NCBI GenBank assembly: GCA_002964805.2
Contig: PUDQ02000003.1
Location: 2,790,001-2,854,000, forward strand
Origin: Trametes villosa
Lineage: Eukaryota > Basidiomycota > Agaricomycetes > Polyporales > Polyporaceae
Direction: 5' to 3'
DNA: 64,000 nt
Below the pieces are notes generated by a model. The model made no database searches, was not told where the DNA came from, and saw nothing but the letters and a program-made list of their open reading frames with translations. The translations under genes were made by a program, and so were the position numbers. Shown here piece after piece: positions 1 to 11,875 of the stretch; position 1 is the stretch's first letter, and every line of letters begins with the position of its first letter.

Positions 1-494
1 CCAAAAGTGCAGGAAACAGCTTCACAGTGAGCCCGAAATCGCATGTCGACAGAGCTAGATCGCGATCGGGAAGCCATTGGCCCCGGATCCTAATATAGAC
101 AAACAAACTGCAAATCCACTGCACCCCTCCAGCATTATGGAGAACTGCGACTGGTTAATCCGACGCTAGCTTACGAATTACTCCGGCATCGAGCTCTGAT
201 GCAAGCTACGAGCACGCCCGCCTCGTTAACACATCTGCATGCTGGAGTTCAGGTCCGGAGAGCGCTCGGCATCTGTCCACTGTACTCGTTTCCAAGTTCG
301 CGCGCGCGATGTGGGCAGGGATGCATATAGACAGGTCTGAGCCGGCGTAGATAGGTACGCCCGTATATTTGCGTTAACCCTCGCGCATTGTCTCCTAGCA
401 CGCGCGAACCGATTGCTTGCAGGGCGTCCGCCGTCGTCGCAGCCCGCACTGCGCAAACCACCACGTAACCGAGCAAGGTCGAGCCAGATAGCAC
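1..494. other. 5' edge of window, no gene recognised
   Basis: No reading frame in this stretch shows a recognisable protein or a splice pattern. It lies downstream of the F-box gene's stop codon at 495 and presumably holds that gene's 3' untranslated region. Confidence 0.5.
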
Positions 495-2763
495 CTACGC
501 CCGCACCTCCTGCCCGCCCTCGTCCTGCCTCTCGCCCTCATCCTTCCCCTCCCCCTTCACCTCAACAACCCGACTCACGACAAACGGCCCCTCGACCGGT
601 ATCGTATGCACGCTATCCGTGACGTGCCGCCACGCCCCCACCAAGCTCCCCCGCGCGCCCCCCAAGAGGTACCCGCGGAAGACGTACGCCTCAAGCCGCT
701 CGGGGAACGGGCTGAGCACGTCGGGCGCGGGCGCGGGCGTGCGCACGAGCACGATCAGGCCGTCCCAGCGGCGGAGGCGCCCGTAGAGTCGGTAGTCGCC
801 CCAGGCGAGCGCGTGCCGGGTCGAGGTCTGTGGGAGGGGTTAGGATGGGTACTAGATGGAGGGGAGGGGAGGCAGGAGGAGAGGGGAGGGAGAGGGGGAG
901 GAGGGGAAGGGCGTACCTCGCCTGTCAGGATGATATCCGGCTCGTTATCGTGACGAGGGGGATGTGTTTCGGTTTCGGAGACATAGCAGACGGAGGCGTC
1001 GGACGAGCTGGAACGGGAGGGAGACCGCCCGCTGCCGCTGGCCACTGCGTCGATGAATTCGTCGACGTCCATACTGTCCCCAAGCACCTCCTGCACTTCG
1101 CGCCGCGCCCGGCCCGCTCGCTCGTCGTCCGAGTCCCCCTCCATATCCCGCATTTCCACGTCGTCCTGCTCGCGTTCTGCCTCCTTCCCGGGAACATAAG
1201 TATCATACACCCACTGCCGCCCCCTCGCCCTCAGCGAAACGCGCAACACCCCGTCCCGCTCCCCCATGGCGTAGTGCGCCGGCCAGCCGCGCGGGAAGTA
1301 TGCGTTCGCGACGCCCTCGTCGAGCGGGTCGCGCAGCGCGTGCACCTCCCAGTGCGGCAGCGCGCCCCGGGGCCGCCGCGCGCGGTGCTCGCGGAGGGTG
1401 AAGTAGAGCGGGTAGTCGGTCACGCCGGGGCGGACGGGCAAAGCGAGCTCGGCGTCGAAGGTGCGCGCGTTGGTTGCGTAGGCGTATTCGAGCCCGTCGG
1501 GGTCCTAAGTCGCGTTAGCGACTGCAGGGGCGAACACTGCTCACCGAGGACGCCGCGAGGAGAGGTGGGACTCACCAGGGAGCGCCCTGCCCAGTGGCCG
1601 GTGAGGCTGCCGAACGTGTATTTCGTGCCGAGGATTTGTGGTGGCGTCGCCCAGGGGTCGTAGCAGCTGCACCAACGCGTCCAGTCATTATCGTTTGCTA
1701 TGCTCGGGCTTTCGAGGGATGCGGGAAGTTCCCAGGTGCCGTGGAGCGGGTACCGGGCAGCTTGGGTGCGCGAGAACTCGGGGTAGTCCGCACGCGTCGG
1801 TCCCAGAGTGGCCGTCTGGATTGCCTCGGCGCGGTCGACGGGGATCGGCTGCTCGACCTCGACCGGCTGGAACTCCTGCAGCGCGACGAAGAGCAGCTTC
1901 GCGACGAGCCCGATGGGCGGCTCCGCGAGCGTGAGCGTGCGCCCGTAGTGCGTGAAGGAGTGCTGGCAGTAGGCCGGGTTGCGGTAGAGCGGGTAGAAGC
2001 CATGGGGCGTCATGGTGGAGTGCTCGCGGTACGCTTCGGGGCTGCCGGGGAGCGGGAGGTGCGCGTGGTTGTCGGGCGCGAGGAAGGGCGGGTAGCGGAA
2101 GTTGTAGAGGGCGTAGGGGCGGATGAGGGCCATTAGTTCTTCGCGCTGTTCGGGGGATTTGGGCGCGAACCGTTCTGCAGCACGCGCATCAGTATACTAG
2201 GCAGCAGGATGAGAAGAAACGGACGCACCCTTGGAGGACGTGTACCAATAGAGCCACAGAGCGAGCGAGTTCGTGATGTCTTCAGTCGGCCACCCGCCCA
2301 GATGCTCGTTGTCCTCCCAGAGCCGCTCGAGGATAAACTGCTCGACGTATTCGAAAAGCCCGGCCCATTCGAGCTGTGCAGCGTTCTTGCCATCGTTCTC
2401 CAGGCATAGCGCGAACGCGCGCAGGAAGTCCGTGGTGATCGAGGGCGCGTCGATGTCGCGGCGACGAATGTTGCGCAGGGCTTTGCAGTATCGCGGGAGC
2501 TGGGAAGCGAGCGCGGCTGAATGGCCGGCTCTGTCGCCCATGCGCCGAGGTGCGGCACGGCAGTCGAACTTGGCGGCGAAGATGCGCGCATAGAGGTGGC
2601 GGTTGTTCCGCCTACAGAGGAGGCCATAGAGGTGTTTGCAGGTGCAGAGGAGGGAGATGAGGTGCACGGGCGGGCCCAGTATCTCTGTGAGCGCGACGTG
2701 GTAAGCGATCTCGTCAAGAACGTCCGATGGTACGGAACATAGGGACGGGCGTGGGTGGTGCAT
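495..2763 (-). CDS. F-box domain protein, four exons
   Basis: Predicted exons, in reading order: 2763-2229, 2174-1576, 1504-917 and 827-495. The introns are 54, 71 and 89 bp (donors gtgcgt, gtgagt, gtacgc; acceptors ctgcag, cttag, cacag). The spliced length is 2,055 nt, exactly 684 codons plus stop, and every junction keeps frame. The N-terminus (residues about 8-50) has the F-box pattern SVPSDVLDEIAYHV followed by LLCTCKHLYGLL. F-box proteins usually bind Skp1 in SCF ubiquitin ligases; the large C-terminal part, with aromatic-rich segments such as LYNFRYPPFLAPDN, would be the substrate-facing region, which is inference. An acidic, Ser-rich stretch precedes the last intron. The start is the ATG at 2761-2763, and a pyrimidine-rich stretch on the coding strand lies just upstream. 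No breaks are seen. The target is unknown. Confidence 0.85.
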
Positions 2764-4800
2764 GAGAGTGGGTGGGAAGGGAGGGGAGAGATAGCAGCAT
2801 GGCGAGCCGGACGGTGTTTAAGAGCAGACGGTGGGCGGAGTGGGAGAAGTTAGGAAGGCGGGGGACGCGTGCAGGACGAGGGACGGGTCGACGGCGAATG
2901 CGCGCGCGCAATGTCGGGCGAGATTGCAGATTCGCCCCGGGCTCCTTACGGCAGCCTTTGATCGGCGAACTACGAAAGTTGCCGTTCTGGGCGATTCACC
3001 GTCCCTCCGAGCGTCCCTGAGCGTCTTCGCGGGTGGAGAGCTTCCGCTCTCTCGCATCCCTTTCCCTTTCTCGGTCGCCACCTGCGAGCCCCGTTTCGCG
3101 CCTTTGCTCACCATGACGTCCCCCTCGCTCCGATTGGCCTTCGACCGCCGTCCAGAGGCACCACCGGCCTATACCACAATCCCGCCGCGCAACAGCACGG
3201 ACGTTCGCGGGAGACAATTTATGGTCCGAATCGCACAGTCCGAGCCCGGACGCGCTGACGGCGACGCGCCATAGCACGCTCGACGAGCCCATGCACGTTC
3301 AACGCCACGGACGACATCAACGTAACTCGGCTGCGCAATGCTCACACAGACGCTTCTCGGGCTCGATCCCCCTCCGTCCTGTCCTTCTCTACCGGCGGCT
3401 CGTCTCGACCCATCAAGCAGACGGCCTGATATAACTGCTAGCCTGGGCTCGTGCTCGCAACCCCGGTGAGTAAAGTTGACACAAGTGCGGCGTCTTGAGG
3501 TTCTCATCATTCCTTTCAGAAACGCGCGCGGGGCGCGCCCCGAGTTCGCTCGAGCGAGTGCGATAGCGGCGGGATCCCCGGTGGGCCACGCTGGGTTTAC
3601 TCGACGTCTCGACAGCTCGTGGTCTGGTCGCCGCTGCGCTAGGCTCCTCATCGACATCTTTCGTCCATCCCCCACCTTTACCATACTCGGCAACCCGCCC
3701 TGTCTCTCTGTGACCGGACTCTCTGCTCGGCTTTGCTCGACTGCGCGCTGAACGTCAACAAATGGCCCAACGTCGCTCCGTTAACGTTTCGCCTCCGCGG
3801 CCGCCGCTGATCCCCCTCCATGACACGTCGTGCCGTCAAGAGCTACGACCGCGCCCGGGACGATCACCGCGCATTGTCGGGGGGGCCCTCCGTAGCTGAC
3901 GTAGGCCGCTACCAGTCGCTCACGCTGTCTGCCAAACAGGCTCGCTCGCACCTAGGAACCCGCGCCGGGCGAGCGAGCGCAGCAGCCTCGCCCCGTCTCC
4001 GTACGGCATCGTACGTGGTGGTTCATTTCCGGTGTCCGCCAGCGGCCGCTGCGGGCATGCTTCTTGACGCTGTTATTGGTGGAGTAGGCCGGACGTACGG
4101 TTGGGGCCTTCGCCACCGGGCTCACACCTTCATAGTTCGCAGGAGGAGTCGAAGAGTGAAGATGCCCGTCGTGCTCGTAAGGGCTCGGCTATGGTGGGGC
4201 CCGGTGGAAACGTTCCTCGACGTGTACGTGAAGAGCACACGTTATTTTGGAGCGCGGTCAGATGGGCGCGTGTGCGCGGCGGGGAGTTGGCGAAGACTCG
4301 TAGGACGAGCGGTGGCTGCACATCGCGGCGACGAGCCCCGGGAAGATTGCGGGGAACAACGCCCTCCTTGAGATATGCGTTCTCCAAGGTGCCGATCGAG
4401 CTGCTGTGTCGAGGCCTGAATATCGACCTGCGGGTGGTATAACCCCGCACATATACGGACGTCCTGTGGATGCTACTTGCGCTACTGAGCAACCAGTGCT
4501 GCAGACTCCCCCGCGCAAGCCTTGCCGCATCGCCCGCGCGCCCCTGCAAGCAGACGGGGAAATAGCGCTGCTTTACATGACCTTCTCGCCGCGGGAAGGG
4601 GCCGGTATGAACGTGTTCCCGAACGCGGCACGCGCTCCGGAGACACAGCTTCGGGATGTGATCGAGATCATCGTGCCCTGTCTGTCCGATCACCAGGTCC
4701 CTTGAACTCAATCCGGGGGTGTGCGGAGAGGAGAGGTTGTGCCCTTCCGGGGTGTGCAGTATGTATCGTGGATTGGTATGTGTGGGTATCTTGCCGAGTA
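2764..4800. other. GC-rich intergenic region with a weak gene candidate
   Basis: No recognised protein. A possible plus-strand gene starts at 3113: the ATG has a good context (caccATGa) after a CT-rich stretch typical of basidiomycete promoters and opens a 53-codon frame containing APPAYTTIPPR. A convincing intron-like sequence lies at 3466-3519 (donor gtgagt, acceptor tttcag), so a spliced transcript may run through here, but I could not join the pieces into one frame. A long minus-strand frame at 4130-4909 has no family features and was not accepted. Confidence 0.25.
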
Positions 4801-5870
4801 TGAGTGCATGCTGGTGGTCCGGTTTATATTGTACCAGTGTCACAAAATTTGAGCTTTTACTCAAGTATATTGTGTACCTGTTTGTAATGGTGGGCTGAAT
4901 TGTGAACAAATGTTGTACTGCCTATCTTGGAGTATGTTGATGCTGAGTTTTGTATTGATAGCACAAGCTCCAAAGGAGCTTTTCAAAACAGTAGCTTGGG
5001 TATGTCCACCAGCAGCCTTCAACAGCAAAGCATGTTTTCCTTTGTAGGCTCTGTAACATCTCATAGTATTAACGGGAAATGTATAGGGGTGCTTAGATAT
5101 TGCAGAGATATTCAGACATCCCAAAGATTGGCCAATTCACATAGGTGCAAAGGTCTTTAGGAGATTGATGTATTATTCATGTAGTGCCTATATAACACTC
5201 TCATATCTTGCAAAAACCTGAAAGTGTTTTATATGTATACTAATTTGTTTCTATAGGGAAATCTTTGTAGCTTTGTAGCCTTTAAAGATTCTGAAGATTT
5301 CTGTTGAGTGTTCCATATTGTGTGACTTCTGAAACCCCTATAACTGTTGTGCCTGTTTTAACTGCAGAAGATACAGAACCCTGAGGGGGAAAATATCCTG
5401 CTGATGCTTGATTACACTCAGCAATAGTAAATGTCAATGTTATGCCATCAAATAATACCACTGCTTGTTTGATATTTCCCAGTATATTTCTCACTTATAC
5501 TCCAGTGTTTTTTGTGGCAAGCTTTGCTTTGAGAGAAAATAATTTTTGGCATGTTAGAAAAAATGACTGTGACATTGAGCTATTCAAAATTGAGTGGAAT
5601 CCCCATGCTGCTGAGTGGTTACAAGGATTCTATACTGACCTGTCTCAGGGATACAGGTGTGGTGGAACCGCTGACTGCAGGTTTGACACCTGTCAGAAGT
5701 CATGCTAGGGACGAGGAAAGAAGTCAATTAGAGGCGCATAAAACACGACCTACAGCTGCACTCTTATATACTACTTACGGTTCTAGCAGTACTTCTAAGT
5801 GGAGCTCTGAGTAATTGCTATGTAAGCTTATCTTAATAGAAAATGTTCACCAAAATTTCTGGTGCTAAAT
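4801..5870. repeat. AT-rich repeat-derived stretch
   Basis: Base composition changes sharply from GC-rich to AT-rich at about 4800 and back at about 5870. The only part I can assign is the MITE copy at 5020-5406. The rest resembles the AT-rich graveyard at 18-41 kb in composition only. Confidence 0.5.
5020..5406. mobile_element. Degenerate MITE copy (same family as 32789-33171)
   Basis: This 387-bp stretch aligns along its length with the better preserved copy at 32789-33171: CAGCAAAGCATGTTTTCC at the left, AGATATTGCAG inside, and a gaagatacag..CTGCTGATG right end. The right end reversed begins CATCAGCAGG and the left CAACAGCAAAG, a decayed terminal inverted repeat. No clear target duplication is left. 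It has no coding capacity. Confidence 0.6.
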
Positions 5871-6472
5871 TGCACATTCCAACAACACTGTTAGGGCGGG
5901 GGGCTCCTTGATCTCGTACCACCACCATCTGCGCCGTTCCCACACTCCCCCAAGCGTGCGGAAGGCGAAACACACCCTCTAGGTAATGAGTATAGCCTGC
6001 ATGAACTGAAAGACAACTGCTCTGCTGAGGCGTAATAAGGCGACTGGCACGCGTGACGACGTAACCTCGCGCCCCTAGTGGGCAATGCACGCCTCGAAGA
6101 CGTGGCCGCTGCACCGTCAGAAGGCCCACGTGTATAGATGCCCTCTCATCTGGCACCCCTGATACCTGTGCTGAGAGTCCCGCAAGGCCCCCCTCCCTCG
6201 ACGGAGCCTATGCCCTGGATGAGAAGCGATGTGTGCAGCTAGGTAGCCTGAGGTGATGCTGGGCTGACGATCCACCGCGTCCCCCCCTCCCCCCTGCGCC
6301 GCGCTTGCCCGCTCAGTGAGCTCGTCCCACGAGCATCTGAACCCTAGCACTGACAGCCCTGGGAGAGTGAGCAGGCGGGGAAGACCTCCCCTTCCGTAAG
6401 GCCTGCTAGGCATGAGACTTTTAAGAGCCGCGCGCGGGGGATGCTCGCCTGCATCCCACCCCCCTAAACACG
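5871..6472. other. GC-rich spacer upstream of the first tandem paralogue
   Basis: No coding feature is recognised. A short T/A element (cttttaagag, about 6418) lies about 50 bp before the ATG at 6473 and could be a weak core promoter. Confidence 0.3.
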
Positions 6473-6988
6473 ATGTATGAACACGTCCTCCTCTACGCGA
6501 AGAAGCGCGGTGCGGTGCCCCGCCTCATTGACTACGAAGGACGCATCCCAGGCAAAACTCACTACTACGATATCACCTACGTCCCGCCCACCCCGCTGCG
6601 CGTCGGAATGGTCGTAAGGATCCACGAGGTCGAGGACCGCGGACTGAACGACTCCCCTCGTGGCCGCCGCGATCCGTACACAGCCGAATCAACGGGGATT
6701 GTTGGCACGATCACCGGGATCCGCGCCCTGGAAAAGGAGATCACAGAGTTTGTAGTTAAACACGAGGACGACCGTGACGCGAGCTGGGTCAAGAACGCGT
6801 ACATCGCGGTCCCGCACATCCAAGGCGTGACCGTCGATCTGCCGATGTGGCTCCAACTCCTCCGGTGGATCATGCTTCCTCACCTCGCACAGTCTCGGAT
6901 CATCTACATCGAGGACAACTTCGAAGTCGTTGACAACGTCCGCGTCTGGAGGTCGGATGAACCGGACCCGGTAATGAGATGGGATTGA
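6473..6988 (+). CDS. Small protein of an unrecognised family, tandem paralogue 1
   Basis: This single-exon frame encodes 171 residues. I do not recognise the family. It is clearly related to the product of the next gene (7943-8431). Shared blocks are GMVVRIH against GMRVRVH, GTITGIRALEKEITEFVV against GPIVGIKSMELAVTEFIV, and AYIAVPHIQGVTVDL against AYLSVQHLQGVTVHL. The conserved core (residues about 40-150) alternates short hydrophobic and charged stretches, suggesting a small beta-rich domain. There is no signal peptide or membrane segment, so a soluble intracellular protein is likely. The start is the first ATG of the frame; another ATG follows one codon later. Both genes point the same way about 950 bp apart, as after tandem duplication. 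Function is unknown. Confidence 0.65.
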   Translation: MYEHVLLYAKKRGAVPRLIDYEGRIPGKTHYYDITYVPPTPLRVGMVVRIHEVEDRGLNDSPRGRRDPYTAESTGIVGTITGIRALEKEITEFVVKHEDDRDASWVKNAYIAVPHIQGVTVDLPMWLQLLRWIMLPHLAQSRIIYIEDNFEVVDNVRVWRSDEPDPVMRWD

Positions 6989-7860
6989 GCTAGGTACGCG
7001 ATACTATCGTGTTAAGTCCCAGGAGCCGTGCTCAAGCGATCACCGCGCCTCCCATAGCTCTACCTCCCCCGAAGCGGGCCCCTCCCGACTCTTTCTCTGC
7101 GAACACCCCGTGTATCTCCTTGTAACTGAATATGATGACCACGTGCCCTCCCTACCTATACTAGCATGAGGCAGAGCCTGCCCTGCTGTCTACACTACAT
7201 GAATGATCGCGCATCTGCGTCTGGCCCTATATACATGCACCCGAGCTCGGGCGAAACTGCAGATGATGGCGGTGTAACACGACGAGCCACTGCAATGCGA
7301 ACTCTTATGTACCTCTTGGCCTGCGATGCGCAACGCGCCGTGAGCACCCAATCTGAGCGGAGCCATTGCAAACTGTCCCTGCCAAGTAATCCCGCTGATA
7401 GCCAGTGAAATCTCTGGCTGTGCGTAGAACTACGGTTACCACGGACCTACACGGAAGTAACCATCACGCGGCGGCTAGAAACTGGTGAATAGCCTGATGC
7501 AGCTCATGAGTGATAGCGGGCGCATGGACGCCATTTGATGAATGATGGCTGCCCTGAAGGGAGCAGCACGTACACATAAACGACCGTATATATAAACGAG
7601 CGTCCGCAGACTGAGTGCATGATGACTCTAGTCTCCCATTCCACTGATGGCCTGCCTCTGAACATGCTGTCGTGCTGAGGGGTAGCACTCCCAGACTGCA
7701 ACACTGGGGCACCCAGGTGTATATCCTGACATGTCTGGCTGTGAGAACTTACTGCACCAAAGAATGGTGGCCAGGAATGTAGGACATGGCAGCCCCTTTT
7801 ACTCCCAAGTCTCACCACCCAATTGTAAAACGTGTGTGAAGCGAGCAGCCTGCCCTTGAG
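6989..7860. other. Spacer between the two tandem paralogues
   Basis: No gene is recognised. Several short frames lack homology or splice support. It presumably holds the terminator of the first paralogue and upstream control sequence of the second. Confidence 0.4.
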
Positions 7861-7870
7861 ACTATTTAAA
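7861..7870 (+). promoter_or_regulatory. TATA-like element before the 7943 gene
   Basis: The sequence ctatttaaac lies about 80 bp before the ATG at 7943, with a pyrimidine-rich leader between. This spacing favours 7943 over the in-frame upstream ATG at 7832, which would place the TATA-like element inside the coding region. Confidence 0.4.
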
Positions 7871-7942
7871 CAAGATGCATGCGCGTCTCGCATCACTTCT
7901 CCTCTCCCACCTCCCCCCAGTTACTCGGACGCACTTCCTGCC

Positions 7943-8431
7943 ATGCAGACCACCACAGTACATGCAAAGCTGCGCGGGAGAGCACCGTCAAGCCTGCCCC
8001 GAGCTTCTCGCATCCTAGAGGTGGCGCACCTTGACGTCGCTATCCCTCCAACCGTGCCAATCAGCATCGGCATGCGAGTTCGGGTACATGTGCTGAAGAA
8101 GAGGAGTCACCCCATCGTTGAGCACGGATACGGGGAGCTGCGGACAACGTACCTCTCCTCGCCGTATGGCATAGAGGGGCCTATCGTGGGGATCAAATCC
8201 ATGGAGCTAGCGGTCACAGAGTTTATCGTCAGGAACGAGGAGGAGACGTCTCTCGTTGAGTACGCCTACCTGAGCGTCCAGCACCTCCAGGGTGTCACAG
8301 TACACCTCAGCCTATGGCAGACCACGCTACGCACCCTCCTCCTCCCTCTCCTCGAACACACGCGGCACGTCCCACTCGACGACGAGGCCATCGTAATCAC
8401 CGCGGGCGATGAGGGCGAGCTGGAGGGGTAA
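7943..8431 (+). CDS. Small protein of an unrecognised family, tandem paralogue 2
   Basis: The frame encodes 162 residues from the ATG at 7943. The product matches the 6473 gene over its core: GMRVRVH, GPIVGIKSMELAVTEFIV and AYLSVQHLQGVTVHL, then a Leu-rich segment (TLRTLLLPLLEHTR) aligned with LLRWIMLPHLAQSR, then an acidic tail. The first 30 residues differ from paralogue 1 and are basic (KLRGRAPSS). The start was chosen because the upstream ATG at 7832 precedes the TATA-like element. It is intact, with no introns needed. Function is unknown; a duplicated, diverging pair is what the sequence shows. Confidence 0.65.
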   Translation: MQTTTVHAKLRGRAPSSLPRASRILEVAHLDVAIPPTVPISIGMRVRVHVLKKRSHPIVEHGYGELRTTYLSSPYGIEGPIVGIKSMELAVTEFIVRNEEETSLVEYAYLSVQHLQGVTVHLSLWQTTLRTLLLPLLEHTRHVPLDDEAIVITAGDEGELEG

Positions 8432-9604
8432 GAGCGGATGTGAAGCTCGGATGGCCTGGAGTCGCAAGAAGGCGCATCGTTTAGGAGGCGCGGAAGGGTG
8501 TAGAGACTAAGGATGAGAGTCAGCGTGGATGTCGGAAGCATGGGGGAATCAGCAAGCAGCATAACGAACAGCCTCCCACCCCTCCCCGCCCTTTTCCCCA
8601 CCCTGCACCTCCCTGTGAATGTGATATTTGTATCAGGCCAGGCCTCTCGAGACCGAGCCACCGGCTGATTGCTGTGCAGGCGTACCCACTGAAGATCATT
8701 ACCCATGAACGATCGATGTCCTCGCGCAGTCTGGGCCCGTGAGATTCTCGCAGGCCGCCCGATACTGCCCGATAACACCCGCAAACCACGATGGCGCGGA
8801 TGCGAGGACCTTAACTACTAAATAATTAGTGCCGAAGTGAGCGGGTGGAACTGACCTGGCACCCCGTGCGCTTGACGACGCGCTATGAGTCCCCATGTCT
8901 GCAGAGCCCCTAGCCAGACGGAGCGTCATGCGACTCTGCAGACGCAGATTGCGGCTCTCGATTGCGGGGGCCTAGTGGCGGCTTCCGCGCCCGTGTGATC
9001 TGTGAAGCGGCATTAAATGTTACTGATAGAAGAGAGCATCCTAGCCTCACCGTATTATGCTTACACCGCGAGGCGGCACCGCTAACTGTTAGCCAGTACT
9101 GCTCGAGCAAGTCTACCGTGAGTCTTGCCACTTTGTCCGAAACGGCGAAGCGGCTGCAAGAGGAAAGTGCGCCGCTCGGCCCGCGGACGTCCGGGAGCCT
9201 CGTGGATAGCGCGTGGCGGATGTACGGTGGTCCGGCCGGACAGCCCGGCCGCCCGGGCCCGATATGGGCAGGGCTGACGGGACGCGCACATGGTGCCGGC
9301 CTGAGTCCGAGATTACCGGATCTACATCGTGGGAACGGGCGCTACTACCTGCTCCTCCCGTTCGAGTAAATGGCACGCTGGACGAAGCTGCACAACCCCC
9401 TGCTCGCGATCTCGGACGGGCGCCCTCCCTGCTCTCGCGGCTGCAAGCATGATGAGGGGAACCGAGCGGAGGGCGCGGGAACGCTGCTGGACGGCTAAGA
9501 GACGGCGGGACGTCAAGCTCCCCTCCCCTCGCCCTTCTCCCCCTCACAGCTACCGCTGCCCTAGTCGAATCCTCTGCTGCTTCCCTTCCTGAGCTTGTCC
9601 CGGC
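8432..9604. other. GC-rich stretch before the first LINE
   Basis: No gene is recognised. Part may be the 5' untranslated region of the LINE that starts no later than 9605, but I could not find its 5' end or a target duplication. Long minus-strand frames here (about 9113-9739) are Arg/Ser-rich and look like shadows of GC-rich sequence. Confidence 0.35.
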
Positions 9605-11162
9605 ATGAACGACAATCTCCAGCCGCCCCCCTCCCCCTTTGTCCTCGCGTTCCCCGCAAGCACCATCGGCAAACCGTCCCATGTGGAACCACCAGGCGCA
9701 GGAGACGGCGCGCAGTGCAGCGCGCCGGAACAACAGCAAACGGCCAGCGCAGGAGGCCCCTGGGCTCTACGCGTGCCTGAGCTGGTAAGATCTGAGTACA
9801 CAGCCTGAGCCCACGTCCCGCCTCTGACCATCCTGAGCGCAGCGGGACGCCAATTCCCCTGCTCTTGCGGCGGGCCATCCTGCAACGTCTCCCTTTGGCC
9901 CCGACCCTTTCACGCCGACCCCGGTCAGTCGTACGCATGGCCGTTACGTCCTCGGACACCAGACAGCACCCCCGGCCCTCGCCGCTCATGGGGATAAGCC
10001 ACAGCCGCTGAGTGAGGATGACTGGTTAGACAAGTACGTTCTTGGTCACTCGTCTTGCTCTGCGTCACCCGCGTACCCAACGGACCGAAGTATTGAAGTT
10101 CGAGTCGCCCGTACAAATGAAAACACCCCCACCCTACCTGAAGCAAGCAGCGCGCAGGGGGTGGCACCGCGCAGCCCCAAGCGTAGGCGCACCGGCTCGT
10201 CCCCGCCAATCCCGGCGGCGTCGGTGCCCGTCCTAATCGCTGAGCCCGCGCCCACTACAGCCGTGCCTCCTCCCCAAGATCCCCAGGCTCCTCACGCTGT
10301 TCCTCTGCCGCCGCTGCCGGCCCCGGTCTTTGACGCAGGCCTGACCACGGAGCTGCCATTGGACTACGGCAGGCCCGTTGCGCCCCTCGTCCCGCCTACT
10401 CCCGTTGCTCTGACACGCGATGCCCTCGCTGACGTTATCCTCGACGACAAGACCAACAAGTACACTACCCGCGAGGCCGCCGCAACCTTTGCGCAGGCGC
10501 TCATCTCTAAGATCGACGCTAAGGTCCGTGTTCGGTCGGTTCAGAAGGGCGCAAGGCTAGTAACCGCGGCGCTCTACTGCAACCCGCCGACTTCCATCGC
10601 CGGCGACTGGGTTGAATGGCGCAACAAGGTCATACTGACGGTCATCCCCGCGCCGAACAACGGCACGATCCAGGCCCTCCCGCCCGTTCGCTGCTCGGGC
10701 TGTCACGCCACAGACCATGTCCTCTCCGACTGCCCCTTCCCGAAGCTCCCCGGGTGGTTCAACGACCTTAAGCTCAACGACGTGGACGGAACCTGGCCGC
10801 CGCCCTCTGGGGCAAACCGAAACCCCGCGGCGCAGCACCCCGGCTTCTCTGAGCAGCAGTACGCGCCGTGGCCAGCTGCGGGCCCCTCGTCGGCGCCGGC
10901 ATCGTCATCGTCCTCGCAGACGGGGCACATTCTGGCGCAGGGCGACAGCTGGCGACAGGCTCACGCTCCTGCGAACTACGCTGCTGCTCCCGGCGTGCTG
11001 CCGGCCCAGCAGTACGTGCCAGTCCAACCCCACCGTCAGACCTTCCAATACCAAACGGACCTCACACACGCCCCGGTTGCTCCCCCTACCGCGTTCCCCG
11101 CCCTCACGCCTGGCGTCTGGTTGAACCCTTCGGCGGGTGCGTCGCAGTCTCTTGCCACCTGA
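9605..11162 (+). CDS. LINE 1 ORF1, gag-like protein with CCHC knuckle, possible intron
   Basis: The main frame runs open from 9843 to the stop at 11160-11162. It has a Pro/Ala-rich N-terminal region with a basic patch (PRSPKRRRTG), a central domain (about 10420-10650), a CCHC zinc knuckle (CSGCHATDHVLSDC, CX2CX4HX4C) and a Gln/Pro/Ser-rich tail. Upstream, a frame starting at ATG 9605 ends in a canonical donor (gtaaga, 9785), and a branch-like CTGAC precedes an acceptor ending at 9842. Splicing out these 58 bp joins the two frames without a stop, giving 499 residues. Without splicing, the upstream part is separated by stops at 9825 and 9834. ORF1 proteins of LINEs bind the element RNA. An intron would be unusual in an element that moves through RNA; see findings. 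Confidence 0.6.
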
Positions 11163-11875
11163 GTAGCGATTGCCGCAGCCAGCACATACGTACCCCGCCT
11201 GTTTTTCTTGAGCCTTCTTGAGCCACTGTATCTTGTGTCCTGCGCTCTGTGACTGTGCTCCATGCGCGCGCGCGCCTCGCCGCCGCTCTCTTGTTATAGC
11301 CGCGTAATCCACCGTTGTGTACATGATCTCTGGCACCGTGACTGGCTCGCCCGTCCTCACAGGAAACCGGCTAGCTCGCCTGCACAGAAGACGCTCTACA
11401 TGCTGCTGCATGCACCCTCCCCGGCACCTCTGCTGCGAGTGCAGCCTGAACCGGTGAGACTCGCTCAATACCGGAGCGCGAGACTTGATACACCTCTCGC
11501 ACTGGCGAGTCGACTGGCGTTACAGCATGTGCAGACGGACTGCCGCGAACGGCCGCTGCTGTGACGATAAGCGCTCCGCTCCCGCGCCCACATTTACTGG
11601 CTCCCCGGAGTACAGGAAAGCCAGGAGCAATCGCCCACAACCTTATGCGGCGACCTATTCAGGTCTCGGCGTGCCGCGCTGAGAAGCTCAAGCCATGGGA
11701 GGGCTTGGCAACGCGGCACCAATCGCCCCCCCGAAGTGCATAGCCGACCGCGGCAGTCGGTATACACCGCCTTACCGCACGCCCTGGCTGGACGCGCGCG
11801 GGACATGCTCCAGCCACGAACACCCCTCAATCTTCCCCTGCATACCTAACTGGAAATCTGTACGGTGCCCCGACC
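11163..11875 (+). other. Spacer between ORF1 and ORF2 of LINE 1
   Basis: This stretch separates the gag-like ORF from the endonuclease ORF. Some in-frame sequence upstream of 11876 is open, so the true start of ORF2 may lie here. No separate gene is recognised. Confidence 0.4.

Noticed and set aside
4130..4909. 259-residue minus-strand frame
   Set aside because: Crosses the boundary between GC-rich and AT-rich sequence with a sharp change in composition; no motif and no splice support.
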